64,000 nucleotides of DNA from Oscillospiraceae bacterium (GTDB lineage Bacteria; Bacillota; Clostridia; Oscillospirales; Acutalibacteraceae), in assembly GCA_003538135.1 (NCBI GenBank), contig DPOR01000005.1:68056-132055 (forward strand), given 5' to 3'. Shown in pieces: positions 24,535 to 34,293 of this stretch (position 1 is its first letter; the number at the start of each line of letters is the position of its first letter). Below the pieces are notes generated by a model. That model did not search any database and was not told the DNA's origin. It saw nothing but the letters and a program-made list of their open reading frames with translations. The position numbers and the translations under genes were made by a program.

Positions 24535-26470
24535 GCCTATGCCTATGCACGGCGGACCCAAGGGCATGCCCGGCGGACCCGGAATGCAGCCCAGAAAGCT
24601 CGACAAGAAAACGCTCAAGCGTCTGCTCTCTTATCTCAAAAATTATAAGGGCACGATAGTCCTCGTCACAATCTGCATCCTGCTCAGCGCAGTTGCGGGT
24701 GCGGCGTCATCGATGTTCCTCCAGACGCTTATCGACGATTATATAACCCCGATGGTCGGTCAGTCATCACCCGACTTCTCCGGCTTCATTCGCGCGCTGA
24801 TAACCATGGCAGTTATCTATCTCATCGGCACGCTCTCGACGCTTATCTACAACCGTCGCATGGTCACCATAGCGCAGGGAACGCTCAAGACCATACGCGA
24901 TGAGATGTTCGAGAAGATGCAGCGCCTGCCGATAAGATATTTCGACTCACACACCCACGGCGACACGATGAGCCTCTACACAAACGATACCGATACCCTG
25001 CGCCAGATGCTCGCGCAGTCGATGGGTCAGCTGATTTCTTCTGCGTTCACCGTCGCGGCGGTATTCTGCTGCATGCTCTATATCAGCGTCGGACTGACTG
25101 TTGTCGTCTGCCTGTCGCTTGTCATTATCATGCAGCTCATCAAGAAGGTTATCGGCAAGAGCGGCGCATATTTCGTCGCTCAGCAGAAGTCCATAGCCGA
25201 CCTCGACGGCTACATTGAAGAGATGATAAACGGGCAGAAGGTTATAAAAGTATTCTGCCACGAGGAGCAGTCCAAAAAAGAGATGAAGCAGCGCAACTCC
25301 GTTTGGGAGCACAACGCGGCGAGCGCAAACGGTCACGCGACCTCGATGATGCCCATGACCAACGCGTTCGGATACTTTCTCTATATACTCATAGCCGTTA
25401 TAGGCTCGTATATGGCGATAGCCGGAACGAAGAACCTCGGGCTCACGGGCGTGAACACCGTGTCTTTGGGCATGATAGCCTCGTTCCTCGTGCTCTCGCG
25501 CAACTTTATAAACCCGATTTCCCAGATATCAAATCAGTTCAACTCCATCGTCAACGCCCTCGCGGGTGCCGAGCGTATATTCACGTTCATGGACGAAAAG
25601 CCCGAGACGGACGACGGTTATGTCACCCTCGTCAACGCAAAAGAGGAGAACGGCGAGATAGTCGAAGTCAATGAGCACACCGGAATGTGGGCATGGAAGC
25701 ACCCGCACGGCGACGGCACCCTGACCTACACAAAGCTCGAGGGTCAGGTCGTGCTCGATCATGTCGATTTCGGCTACACGCCCGAAAAGGAAGTCCTCCA
25801 CGACATCACGCTCTACGCAGAGCCGGGTCAGAAGGTCGCCTTTGTCGGCGCCACGGGCGCGGGCAAGACTACGATAACCAATCTTATCAACCGCTTCTAT
25901 GACATAGCGGACGGCAAAATTCGCTATGACGGAATAAACATCAACAAGATAAAGAAAGCGGACCTGCGCCGCAGTCTCGGCGTCGTGCTCCAGGATGTCA
26001 ACCTGTTTACGGGCACGGTCATGGAGAATATCCGCTACGGCAATCCCTCAGCCACGGATGAGCAGTGCATAGAGGCTGCGAAGCTCGCCAACGCGGACGG
26101 CTTTATCCGTATGCTCCCCGACGGCTACAGCACCGTGCTCAAGGGCGACGGCTCGGGGCTCTCGCAGGGTCAGCGCCAGCTTATATCCATAGCCCGAGCG
26201 GCGGTCTCCGACCCGCCCGTCATGATCCTCGACGAGGCGACCTCCTCGATAGATACGCGCACCGAGGCTCTTGTTCAGGGCGGCATGGATAAGCTGATGA
26301 AAGGCCGCACGGTCTTTGTCATAGCGCACCGTCTCTCGACCGTCCAGAACTCTGACGTCATAATGGTACTCGACCACGGCAGAATAATCGAGCGCGGCAA
26401 TCACGAAAAACTCATCGCCGAAAAGGGCACATATTACCGCCTCTACACCGGCGCATTCGAGCTCGAATAA
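24527..26470 (+). CDS. heterodimeric ABC exporter, catalytically competent subunit
   Basis: A 647-residue partner half-transporter. An N-terminal Met/Gly/Pro-rich tail (MPMHGGPKGMPGGPGMQ) precedes the six-helix domain. The ATPase domain has canonical Walker A GATGAGKTT, Walker B MILDEATSS and switch IAHRLS; the signature is LSQGQ. Between the membrane and ATPase domains is the insertion ENGEIVEVNEHTGMWAWKHP, typical of this subfamily. The ATG at 24527 follows GGGAGG and lies inside the end of the upstream gene, so translation is coupled. Confidence 0.93.
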   Translation: MSKPMPMHGGPKGMPGGPGMQPRKLDKKTLKRLLSYLKNYKGTIVLVTICILLSAVAGAASSMFLQTLIDDYITPMVGQSSPDFSGFIRALITMAVIYLIGTLSTLIYNRRMVTIAQGTLKTIRDEMFEKMQRLPIRYFDSHTHGDTMSLYTNDTDTLRQMLAQSMGQLISSAFTVAAVFCCMLYISVGLTVVVCLSLVIIMQLIKKVIGKSGAYFVAQQKSIADLDGYIEEMINGQKVIKVFCHEEQSKKEMKQRNSVWEHNAASANGHATSMMPMTNAFGYFLYILIAVIGSYMAIAGTKNLGLTGVNTVSLGMIASFLVLSRNFINPISQISNQFNSIVNALAGAERIFTFMDEKPETDDGYVTLVNAKEENGEIVEVNEHTGMWAWKHPHGDGTLTYTKLEGQVVLDHVDFGYTPEKEVLHDITLYAEPGQKVAFVGATGAGKTTITNLINRFYDIADGKIRYDGININKIKKADLRRSLGVVLQDVNLFTGTVMENIRYGNPSATDEQCIEAAKLANADGFIRMLPDGYSTVLKGDGSGLSQGQRQLISIARAAVSDPPVMILDEATSSIDTRTEALVQGGMDKLMKGRTVFVIAHRLSTVQNSDVIMVLDHGRIIERGNHEKLIAEKGTYYRLYTGAFELE

Positions 26471-26484
26471 ATTTAGATATAATA

Positions 26485-26525
26485 AAACAGGAAGTCGAAG
26501 ATTTGCTTCGGCTTCCTGTTTTGTT
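26485..26525 (+). terminator. terminator of ABC exporter operon
   Basis: AAACAGGAAGTCGAAG (26485-26500) pairs with CTTCGGCTTCCTGTTT (26506-26521), followed by T-rich sequence. Confidence 0.85.
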
Positions 26526-26539
26526 TGAGTTTTGTTTAG

Positions 26540-26635
26540 GCGCATATAAAAGCAGACGGCTTTGTTGAGTGCCTCAACGAGGGCTGCGGCTTACCAAAAG
26601 CCGAGAGAGAACAGAGAGAATTATCGGCAGGGTGA
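26540..26635 (+). pseudogene. remnant of a topA-like zinc-finger tail
   Basis: Read in one frame from 26540 to the TGA at 26633-26635, this gives about 31 codons including GFVECLNEGCGLPKAE. The TopA encoded at 34286-36400 ends with GIVECLNEGCGYTKKSA. Bases 26567-26591 are identical to the reverse complement of 34330-34354 (25 bases). There is no start codon or upstream body, so it is a fragment. It lies between the exporter terminator and the 3' end of smc, in inverted orientation to topA. Confidence 0.65.
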
Positions 26636-26696
26636 ATATCATTTTTCCTTGCCGGCCACCGCCGGTGCAGGCTTTTGTGCGCTGATATATTATATC

Positions 26697-29600
26697 TCAC
26701 TGTGTCAGTCCGAGCTTCTTTGCCATTTCGGCGGTCTTGAGCTCGAGCAGTTTGGACACTCCGTCCTCCTGCATTGTGACTCCGTAGAGGACATCCGCCT
26801 CCTCCATGGTGCCGCGTCTGTGCGTGATGAGGATAAACTGCGTGTTCTTCGTCATGCGGCGGGCATACTGCGCGTAGCGCGTGACGTTGACATCGTCGAG
26901 CGCAGCCTCGACCTCGTCGAAGAAGCAGAACGGCGCGGGCGTGACCTTGAGAATGGAGAACAGCAGCGCGATAGCCGCAAGTCCTTTTTCACCGCCCGAA
27001 AGCAGGTCTATATTCTGAACATTCTTGCCCGGGGGCTGAACCTTTATCTCAATGGCGCATTCGAGCACATCGAGCGGATTTTCAAGTATGAGCTCCGCCT
27101 TTCCGCCGCTGAACAGCTCCGAGAAGGTCTGACCGAAGATACTGTTTATGCGGTCAAACTGCTCTCTGAAGCGCTCCGACATCTTGCCCGTGAGGTCGCC
27201 TATCAAGGCGAGCAGCTCCGCGCGCGAGCTCTCCACATCGTCTATCTGCGTCTTCATGAACTCGTAGCGCTCGGAGACCTCTTTATATTCCTCGATAGCG
27301 CCGACATTGACGTTGCCGAGGGCTCTTATCTTGTTCTTTATGTCGTTCAGGTCGCGCTGTGCCTTCTGCGCGTCCTCTATGACTATGCCGAGCTCCTCCG
27401 CCTCGCGGCGCGTGAGCTGATATTCGTCATAGAGCTTGTTCTGCGCGTTTTCAAGCTCGCGCTGCATTGAATCGCGGCGCTCCTCGAGCCTTGCCCGTTC
27501 GCCGGACAGTCTCTCTCTCCTGTCGCTGACCGAACGCTCCTGCGAGCGCAGTTTGGTGCTCTCGCCCTCGACGCCGCTGCGCTTTCGGACGAGCTCGGAT
27601 ATCTCGTCTTTCTTCTGCTGCGCTTCCTCGCGCAGACCCGCAGCCTCGACCTTGAGCTGTTCGATAAGCTCGTTAGTCGCGGTCATCTGCTCCGTTATCG
27701 AATCTATCTCCGCCTTGAGCTCGTCGGCGTGACCCTCATGGGAGCTTCTGCGGCGCTTGAGCGTTCCGATAGCCTCTTCCTTAGCCTGAACATCCTTTTT
27801 GAAGGCCAGGATGCTGAGGTTTATGCTGCTCTCCATATCGGCGTTCTTCTCGCGGGTGCTGAGCAACTCGTCGCGGCGCGAATCTATCTCTGTTATCTTT
27901 TCGGTTACGCGGTCGAGCTCCGCGGTCAGCCCGTCTATCTTCTCCTGCGCCTGCGCCCGGATTTCCTCAAGCTTTGCTGTGCGCTCTGCGGCGTTTCTCT
28001 TCTCCGCTTCGAGGTCGTTGAGCGCCGATTCGGAGGTCTCTATCTTGTCGTCTATCATGCGCAGCTCACCCTCGCGGCGAATCTTTTCCTCCTGCGCTTT
28101 TTGAAGCTCGGCTGTCACGCCGTCATATTCGGCCTGCGCCGCCGAGACCTCTCCGGAAAGCTCCTTATATTTTTCCTGCCTCTCGGCAAGCTCCTTTTCG
28201 AGCTTCGCAACTGTCTTTTTGAGCTGCTCTATGTCGTTGCCGCGGCTGAGTATTCCCGCATTCTGACCGCGCGAACCGCCCGTCATCGAGCCGCCCGCAT
28301 TCATGACCTGACCGTCGAGCGTGACGACCTTGAAGCGGTGACCGAAGCGCTTGGATATGGCTATCGCGCTGTCGATATTGTCGGCAACGGCGGTGTGCCC
28401 GAGCAGGCTTCTGATTATCGGCAGATACTCGTCGTCGCAGCGAAGGAGTCTGTCCGCCATATCTATAAAGCCCGCGCAGGAGTCGAGTCCGTCCTCTCTG
28501 AACGGGCGCGGCTTTATCGTCGTCATCGGCAGGAAGGTCGCGCGTCCCGCACGGCTCTCTTTAAGGTAGGCTATGGCGCGCTTCGCGGCCGCCTCGTCGT
28601 CGGTAACTATGTTCTGCACGGCGGCTCCGAGAGCCGTCTCGACCGCCGCGGCGTATTTCGCGTCGACGGTTATCAGCTGGGACACGGGGCCGTGAATACC
28701 GCGCAGCGTTGCGCGCTTTGCCTCGCGCATGACCGCCTTGACGGAGCCCGAATAGCCTTCCATGTTCTTCTCAAGATCCTCGAGCATTCTTATCCGCGCC
28801 TGCTTCTGATGGATATCGAGCGTGGCGGCGTCGAGCTCGCGGCGCAGCTTCTCCGCCTTTTCGGCGCGGGAGCGCACTATCATGGAGTAGCCGTCTATCG
28901 AATTTGAAAGCGATTCTATGTTTTCAAGGCACGCATCGAGATTTTTTCGGCTGACCTCAGCCTGCTCGCGAAGGGCGTCGAGCAAACCGCCGCGCGAGGC
29001 TATGACCTCGTCAACGGTGCTCATGCGCGCCGCTATTTCCTCCGCGGAGGAACGCGCCGTGCTCTGCTCGATTCTCGCCGCGGAGAGGGCTTCGTTTACG
29101 GTTTTCGCCTGCGCCTCAGCGCTGTCGCGCTCTGCGGTTATCGCACTCTCCTGCTCCTTGAGCTTACCGGTGCTGTCAAGCAGCTCGAGCAGCTGCAAGC
29201 GGCAGTTTTCAATCTGCCCGTTTATCTCGGCTATCTCTTTTTCTGCGGCCGTTATCTGGTCGTCAAGGTGCTGCTCTGTGGCGGTCGCCGCCTCCATGTC
29301 GCGCTGTATTCTCTCTATCGTTTCGCGGTTATGGGAAAGGTTATTGCGCTCAACGGCTATTCTGCCGTCAACCGCAGTCGCCTGCTCCTCGTCGGAGGCT
29401 GCCTTCGTGCGCAGCTCCTCTATCTGCACGGTTATTCCGCTACCCGTGCTCATCAGCTCCTCTATCTGAGCCGATATTCTCTCAAGCTCGCGCTCCGCCT
29501 GCTCATAGTCGGCGGCGGCGAGAGATATTTTATCCTCCTGCGCCCTCAAGCCCTCGCGGGAGCGCTCTATCGTCTTGAGCCAAAGACCTATCTCCAGCTC

Positions 29601-30272
29601 CTTCTTTTCCCCTGCGAGAACCAAGAACTTCTGCGCCTTTTCGCTCTGCGTTTTGAGCGGTCCGACACGGCCTTCAAGCTCGGTCAGTATATCGCGCAGG
29701 CGCACGAGGTTTTCCTCCGCCTGCTCGAGTCTGCGCGTTGCGTCTGCCCGGCGGTATCTGAAATGGGAGATTCCCGCCGCCTCCTCAAGCATATCCCGCC
29801 TCTGCGGGGAGCGCGACGAGATAAGGTCGGCGACTCTGCCCTGGCTGACCATTGAGTAGCCGTCGCGCCCGAGTCCCGTGTCCATAAACAGCTCATGGAT
29901 ATCGCGCAGACGCACTGTCTCGCCGTTCAGCTGATACTCGCTCTCACCCGAGCGGTAATAGCGGCGGGTGACGGAGACCTCGTCCTTGTCGCAGTTATTC
30001 AGGGTGCGGTCGGCGTTATCGAGGCGCAGAGTGACCTCGGCAAAGCCCATCGCCTTTCTGAGCGACGTGCCGCCGAATATGACGTCCTCCATTTTCGAGC
30101 CGCGCAGGCTCTTTGAGGACTGCTCGCCGAGAACCCAGCGAACGGCGTCGGAGATATTGCTCTTACCGGAGCCGTTGGGCCCTATGACGGCGGTTATGCC
30201 TTTGCCGAATTCAAGAGTCGTCTTGTCGGGAAAGGATTTGAAGCCCTGCAGTTCGAGTGCTTTGAGTAACAT
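26697..30272 (-). CDS. smc: chromosome partition protein SMC
   Basis: A 1191-residue condensin ATPase that compacts and segregates the chromosome. It has Walker A GPNGSGKSN at residues 32-40, an early QGRVADLISS segment, two long coiled-coil arms, a hinge at about residues 510-680, and the C-terminal signature LSGGEKGLAAIAL with Walker B FCFFDEVEAALDD. Length is exactly typical. It is last in the minus-strand run plsX-rnc-radical SAM-smc; the classical neighbour ftsY is not found downstream, where plus-strand genes begin. Confidence 0.97.
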   Translation of the reverse strand: MLLKALELQGFKSFPDKTTLEFGKGITAVIGPNGSGKSNISDAVRWVLGEQSSKSLRGSKMEDVIFGGTSLRKAMGFAEVTLRLDNADRTLNNCDKDEVSVTRRYYRSGESEYQLNGETVRLRDIHELFMDTGLGRDGYSMVSQGRVADLISSRSPQRRDMLEEAAGISHFRYRRADATRRLEQAEENLVRLRDILTELEGRVGPLKTQSEKAQKFLVLAGEKKELEIGLWLKTIERSREGLRAQEDKISLAAADYEQAERELERISAQIEELMSTGSGITVQIEELRTKAASDEEQATAVDGRIAVERNNLSHNRETIERIQRDMEAATATEQHLDDQITAAEKEIAEINGQIENCRLQLLELLDSTGKLKEQESAITAERDSAEAQAKTVNEALSAARIEQSTARSSAEEIAARMSTVDEVIASRGGLLDALREQAEVSRKNLDACLENIESLSNSIDGYSMIVRSRAEKAEKLRRELDAATLDIHQKQARIRMLEDLEKNMEGYSGSVKAVMREAKRATLRGIHGPVSQLITVDAKYAAAVETALGAAVQNIVTDDEAAAKRAIAYLKESRAGRATFLPMTTIKPRPFREDGLDSCAGFIDMADRLLRCDDEYLPIIRSLLGHTAVADNIDSAIAISKRFGHRFKVVTLDGQVMNAGGSMTGGSRGQNAGILSRGNDIEQLKKTVAKLEKELAERQEKYKELSGEVSAAQAEYDGVTAELQKAQEEKIRREGELRMIDDKIETSESALNDLEAEKRNAAERTAKLEEIRAQAQEKIDGLTAELDRVTEKITEIDSRRDELLSTREKNADMESSINLSILAFKKDVQAKEEAIGTLKRRRSSHEGHADELKAEIDSITEQMTATNELIEQLKVEAAGLREEAQQKKDEISELVRKRSGVEGESTKLRSQERSVSDRRERLSGERARLEERRDSMQRELENAQNKLYDEYQLTRREAEELGIVIEDAQKAQRDLNDIKNKIRALGNVNVGAIEEYKEVSERYEFMKTQIDDVESSRAELLALIGDLTGKMSERFREQFDRINSIFGQTFSELFSGGKAELILENPLDVLECAIEIKVQPPGKNVQNIDLLSGGEKGLAAIALLFSILKVTPAPFCFFDEVEAALDDVNVTRYAQYARRMTKNTQFILITHRRGTMEEADVLYGVTMQEDGVSKLLELKTAEMAKKLGLTQ

Positions 30273-30286
30273 TTATTTGCCTGCCT

Positions 30287-31294
30287 TTATAATAAGTTGA
30301 CTTTTTTCAAATCTATGTCGCGTGCAGTGAGCCTTGCGCTCTCTTTTATCCTGCATTCGTAGCCGAGTTCTTTTAGCTTTTCGAGGTTGCACCGCCTCTG
30401 TCCGGCGGCCTTTGACACCTCGCGCGGGGCGACATATATTATGTACCTGCCCCTCTCCCTGCCGGCGAGCGCCTTTGAGATGATATCAAAATATATATGC
30501 CCCTCGCACATCTCGCGCAGAGCCGGATGATATGCGCCCGCGACGAAAGAGCCTTCGACATCGCCGCCGGAGTGAAGCCCGAGCCTTATAACTCTTATTC
30601 CCGCTTTCTCAAACATCGGCAGGAGCTGGGCGCAGAGCACCGCCGCCTCCTCGGGAGTCTGCGGGCGGTATTCGCCGCGCCTGAAAAGCTCGGCCAATTC
30701 CGTATGCTCTATAACTACCGTCGGGTATATCCTGACCGTATCGGGCGCGAGGGAGATTATATCCCGCGCCGTGTTCATGCAGTCCTCGTCCGTCGAGCCG
30801 TAGAGCCCCGTCATCATCTGGAGCCCCGTTTCAAAGCCGCGTTCCTTTAAAAGCCGCGCCGAGCGGAAGATATCCTCGCGCGTATGCCCTCTGCGGTTCA
30901 TCGCGAGCACCCTGTCGTCGGTGCTCTGTGCGCCGAGCTCGACCGCCGTGACGCGGTATTTCTCGAGGATATCGCAGATCTCCCCGTCAACGGCATCCGG
31001 GCGGGTGGATATTCTTATGCCCCTGAAGCCGTTTTCGCCTATGAACTCCTGCGCCGCCGAGAGCAATTCGGTCATATAATCCCGGTCGATAGCCGTAAAG
31101 CTGCCGCCGAAAAACGCTATCTCTCCGTCCTTTATCCCCTCGGGTGACGAGCGCATGGCGACGAGCGCCGCATCGCGCACATCCTGCGCCGTCGGCTGAC
31201 TCGCAGCGCCCGAAATGCTCCTCTGATTGCAGAAGCTGCACTGATGAGGGCAGCCCGCATGGGGCACAAAGACGGAGACGTTTATATGCTTCAT
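30287..31294 (-). CDS. radical SAM protein, Elp3-like family
   Basis: A 335-residue radical SAM protein. The iron-sulfur motif CPHQCSFC (CxxxCxxC, residues 15-22) is followed by GEIAFFGGSFTAI, STRPDAVD and a TIM-barrel-like pattern ending VIRLGLHS. These match the short Elp3-like proteins often encoded between rnc and smc in Clostridia. There is no C-terminal GNAT acetyltransferase domain, so it is not a full Elp3. A tRNA or rRNA modification role is possible but unproven. Its ATG overlaps the rnc stop (ATGA), showing translational coupling. Confidence 0.88.
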   Translation of the reverse strand: MKHINVSVFVPHAGCPHQCSFCNQRSISGAASQPTAQDVRDAALVAMRSSPEGIKDGEIAFFGGSFTAIDRDYMTELLSAAQEFIGENGFRGIRISTRPDAVDGEICDILEKYRVTAVELGAQSTDDRVLAMNRRGHTREDIFRSARLLKERGFETGLQMMTGLYGSTDEDCMNTARDIISLAPDTVRIYPTVVIEHTELAELFRRGEYRPQTPEEAAVLCAQLLPMFEKAGIRVIRLGLHSGGDVEGSFVAGAYHPALREMCEGHIYFDIISKALAGRERGRYIIYVAPREVSKAAGQRRCNLEKLKELGYECRIKESARLTARDIDLKKVNLL

Positions 31295-31971
31295 GACTTG
31301 AGTCCCATGAGCTGGAGAGCCTCTTTTGCGGCCGCCTGCTCGGCTATCTTCTTGCTGCGTCCCGAGCCACGGCCGATGACGTTGCTGTTGAGGTGAACCT
31401 CGACGCTGAAGGTCTTATTGTGATCGGGGCCGCTCTCGCCTACGAGGACATACTCCACCGCCTCCTCGGGGTTGCGCTGGACTATTTCCTGCAAGGTGGT
31501 CTTATAGTCGGTGACCGCCGGCTTCTCCTCGTCCGCCTTGTCTATAAAGCGGAACACGAATTTCTTCGCAGGCTCTATGCCGCCGTCGAGATATATGGCT
31601 GCAAGCACCGCCTCGAATGCATCGGCGAGTATGGACGGGCGATCCTTGCCGCCGGTGAGTACCTCGCCCTTGCCGAAGAGCAGAAACTCACCGATACCGA
31701 GAGTGCGCGCAAATTCGCTCAGCGACTTCTCGCAGACGAAATAAGCGCGTCTCTTGGTCAGCTCGCCCTCAGGCAGGTGCTTAAAGTGATGGAAGAAATG
31801 CTCGGCGGAGATAAAGCCGAGCACCGAGTCGCCCAGAAATTCAAGCCGCTCGTTGCAGCGCGTGCCGTCCTGCCGCTCGTTGGCGTATGACGAGTGGGTC
31901 AGCGCCTCTATGAGCAGCTTTTTGTTCTTAAAAGTATAGCCTATTCTCTTTTCAAGTTCTCTGTTGTCCAT
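31291..31971 (-). CDS. rnc: ribonuclease III
   Basis: A 226-residue endonuclease that cuts double-stranded RNA in rRNA and mRNA processing. The signature NERLEFLGDSVL spans residues 40-51 with catalytic acidic residues, and the second metal-site segment is ILADAFEAVLAAIYLDGG. The C-terminal double-stranded RNA-binding domain includes TTLQEIVQ and GRGSGRSKKIAEQAAAKEAL. Length is typical. It follows plsX by 4 bases and overlaps the next gene by 4 bases. Confidence 0.97.
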   Translation of the reverse strand: MDNRELEKRIGYTFKNKKLLIEALTHSSYANERQDGTRCNERLEFLGDSVLGFISAEHFFHHFKHLPEGELTKRRAYFVCEKSLSEFARTLGIGEFLLFGKGEVLTGGKDRPSILADAFEAVLAAIYLDGGIEPAKKFVFRFIDKADEEKPAVTDYKTTLQEIVQRNPEEAVEYVLVGESGPDHNKTFSVEVHLNSNVIGRGSGRSKKIAEQAAAKEALQLMGLKS

Positions 31972-31975
31972 TTTA

Positions 31976-32980
31976 TTACTCCGCGTCGGCCGCGTCCCTG
32001 ACGCTCTGTGCGATGGTGCCGACTATATTTTTTTCTGCGCAGGTCTTGGCCTGCTTTATGGCGTTGCGGATAGCCTTTGCGTCGGACGAGCCGTGCGCCT
32101 TTATGACAACGCCGTTGACTCCGAGCAGCGGCGCGCCGCCGAACTCGGAATAATCCATTCTCACCTTGAGCGCGAGCAGTCCGCCCTTGACCATCATGGC
32201 GGCGAGCATGGTTATCGAGCTCTTTTTGAATATGCTCTTGATATTTGCCATCATCGCGCCCGCGACACCCTCATAGAGCTTGAGGATAATGTTGCCCGTA
32301 AAGCCGTCCGCAACGAGCACGTCGCAGCAGCCGTAGGGCACGTCGCGAGTCTCGACGTTGCCGATGAAGTTGATTTCTTTCGTATCCTTGAGAAGGTCAA
32401 ACGCCTCATGGCGCAGGCGGTCGCCCTTGCTGTCCTCGGTGCCGATATTGGCGAGCGCCACGCGCGGCGACTGAACCTTGACGAATTTCTCCGAGTATAT
32501 CGCGCCCATCTGAGCGAACTGCTTTAAGTGCTCCGCGGTGCAGTCCGCGTTCGCGCCGCAGTCGAGCAGGAGGAACGGCTTATCGTTCGAGGGCAGGACG
32601 CTGCCTATCGCGGGACGCTTAACGCCCCTTATGCGCTTGACGATAAATGTTGCGCCCATGACCAAAGCGCCTGTCGAGCCCGCGCTGACGAACGCGTCGC
32701 CCTTGCCGTCCGCAAGAGCCTGAAGTCCGACTGCCATGGAGCTTTCTTTCTTGCTCTTGAGTATCTCGCCCGGCTGGTCGGTCATGGCGATAACGTCGGG
32801 CGCGTCGATGATATCAATGTCGTTGAGCGAAATCTTATTCTGCGCGGCGCAGGAAAAAATCTTCTCCTTGTCTCCGACGAGCGCTATATCAACGCCGAAA
32901 TCGTTCTTTGCGCTACGGCTGCCCCTGATTATCTCGAGGGGTGCATTGTCGCCGCCGAAAGCATCAACTATTATCTTCAT
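31976..32980 (-). CDS. plsX: phosphate acyltransferase PlsX
   Basis: A 334-residue enzyme that converts acyl-ACP and phosphate into acyl phosphate, the first step of phospholipid synthesis in Firmicutes. It begins MKIIVDAFGGDNAP and includes SAGSTGALV, LLDCGAN and GNVETRDVPYG, all characteristic. Its ATG overlaps the trmFO stop (ATGA). An acpP gene, often found between plsX and rnc, is absent here: the gap to rnc is only 4 bases. Confidence 0.97.
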   Translation of the reverse strand: MKIIVDAFGGDNAPLEIIRGSRSAKNDFGVDIALVGDKEKIFSCAAQNKISLNDIDIIDAPDVIAMTDQPGEILKSKKESSMAVGLQALADGKGDAFVSAGSTGALVMGATFIVKRIRGVKRPAIGSVLPSNDKPFLLLDCGANADCTAEHLKQFAQMGAIYSEKFVKVQSPRVALANIGTEDSKGDRLRHEAFDLLKDTKEINFIGNVETRDVPYGCCDVLVADGFTGNIILKLYEGVAGAMMANIKSIFKKSSITMLAAMMVKGGLLALKVRMDYSEFGGAPLLGVNGVVIKAHGSSDAKAIRNAIKQAKTCAEKNIVGTIAQSVRDAADAE

Positions 32981-34293
32981 TCTTCATTCTCTCCTTCGAT
33001 ATATTTTCTCGCGGATTCCAAGCCTCTCTGCGAGATTTTTTCATATCGCTCCTGCTTCGAGCGGATTCGCTCGCCGAGGGGCGGAAGTATTCCGAAGTTT
33101 GCGCCCATGGGCTGAAAATCAGTCACGCTCCCGTCGCTTATATAGCGTGCGAGCGCACCCATGACGGTGTCCGCGGGCATGACGAACGGAGCTTTCCCCT
33201 GCATCTGCCGCGCGGCGTTTATGCCGGCGAGGATTCCCGAGGCGGCGGACTCCATATAGCCCTCCACGCCGGTTATCTGACCCGCGAAAAATATACGTCT
33301 GTCGCTCCTGAGCGAGAAATCCGCATTGAGGAGCTTTGGCGAATTTATGAAGGTGTTGCGGTGCATGACGCCGAAGCGCACGAACTCCGCATTTTTGAGC
33401 GCGGGTATCATGGAGAAAACCCGCTTCTGCTCGCCGAATTTCAGATTCGTCTGGAAGCCGACGAGATTATATAAAGTGCCCGCCGAATTCTCTTTTCTGA
33501 GCTGGAGCACCGCCCACGGTCTGTGTCCCGTGTGCGGGTCACGCAGGCCGACGGGCTTCATCGGGCCGAAGCGTATGGTATCCTGACCGCGCAGCGCCAT
33601 GACCTCTATGGGCATACAGCCCTCGTAGACGCCCTTGCGCTTGTCAAACGAGTGAGTCTCCGCGCTCTGTGCGCCGACAAGAGCCTCATAAAAGGCCTCG
33701 TACTCCTCTTTGCTGAGCGGACAGTTTATATAGTCGTCCTCGCCGCCGCGGTCATAGCGCGACTGCTTAAACGCGCAGGACATATCGAGGCTCTGAGCCG
33801 AGACTATCGGCGCCGCCGCATCGTAGAAGCTCAGATGCCCGGGGCATATCTTTTCTATCTCCCCGGACAGCGCGTCGGACGCGAGCGGCCCTGCGGCGAT
33901 TATAACAATGCCGTCGGTGGGTATCTCCGTCACCTCGCCGCGGACGACCTCTATAAGCGGGTCAGCCTCGACCGTCTTTGTCACAAGGTCGGAAAACCCG
34001 TCCCTGTCAACGGCGAGCGCTCCGCCCGCGGGAACGGCTGTCGCCTTGGCGCAGCTCACGCAGAGAGAGCCTAACAGCTCCATCTCCGCCTTGAGCTCCC
34101 CTGCGGCGCTCGCGGTGCGCAGAGCCTTGAAGGAGTTTGAGCAGACGAGCTCGGCAAAATTCGGGCTCGAATGGGCGGGCGAGAATTTCTGCGGCTTCAT
34201 CTCGCACAGGGTAACTCTTATCCCCGCGCGCGAGAGCTGCCTTGCGGCCTCAACGCCCGCAAAGCCCGCTCCTATAACGGTAGCTTTATTCAT
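32977..34293 (-). CDS. trmFO: folate-dependent tRNA (uracil-5-)-methyltransferase TrmFO
   Basis: A 438-residue FAD enzyme that forms 5-methyluridine at position 54 of tRNA using methylene-tetrahydrofolate. The N-terminus VIGAGFAGVEAARQL is the FAD-binding Rossmann motif, followed by CEMKPQKFSPAH and ELVCSNSF, the family hallmark; FAGQITGVEGYMESAASG is the second dinucleotide region. The ATG at 34293 follows AAAGG and overlaps the end of topA by 8 bases. The in-frame extension upstream is antisense-like filler over topA and is rejected. Confidence 0.96.
   Translation of the reverse strand: MNKATVIGAGFAGVEAARQLSRAGIRVTLCEMKPQKFSPAHSSPNFAELVCSNSFKALRTASAAGELKAEMELLGSLCVSCAKATAVPAGGALAVDRDGFSDLVTKTVEADPLIEVVRGEVTEIPTDGIVIIAAGPLASDALSGEIEKICPGHLSFYDAAAPIVSAQSLDMSCAFKQSRYDRGGEDDYINCPLSKEEYEAFYEALVGAQSAETHSFDKRKGVYEGCMPIEVMALRGQDTIRFGPMKPVGLRDPHTGHRPWAVLQLRKENSAGTLYNLVGFQTNLKFGEQKRVFSMIPALKNAEFVRFGVMHRNTFINSPKLLNADFSLRSDRRIFFAGQITGVEGYMESAASGILAGINAARQMQGKAPFVMPADTVMGALARYISDGSVTDFQPMGANFGILPPLGERIRSKQERYEKISQRGLESARKYIEGENEE

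Noticed and set aside
26562..27470. A 302-residue plus-strand open frame over the end of smc
   Set aside because: Antisense to the conserved SMC C-terminal ATPase; only its first bases overlap the real topA remnant, and those in a different frame.
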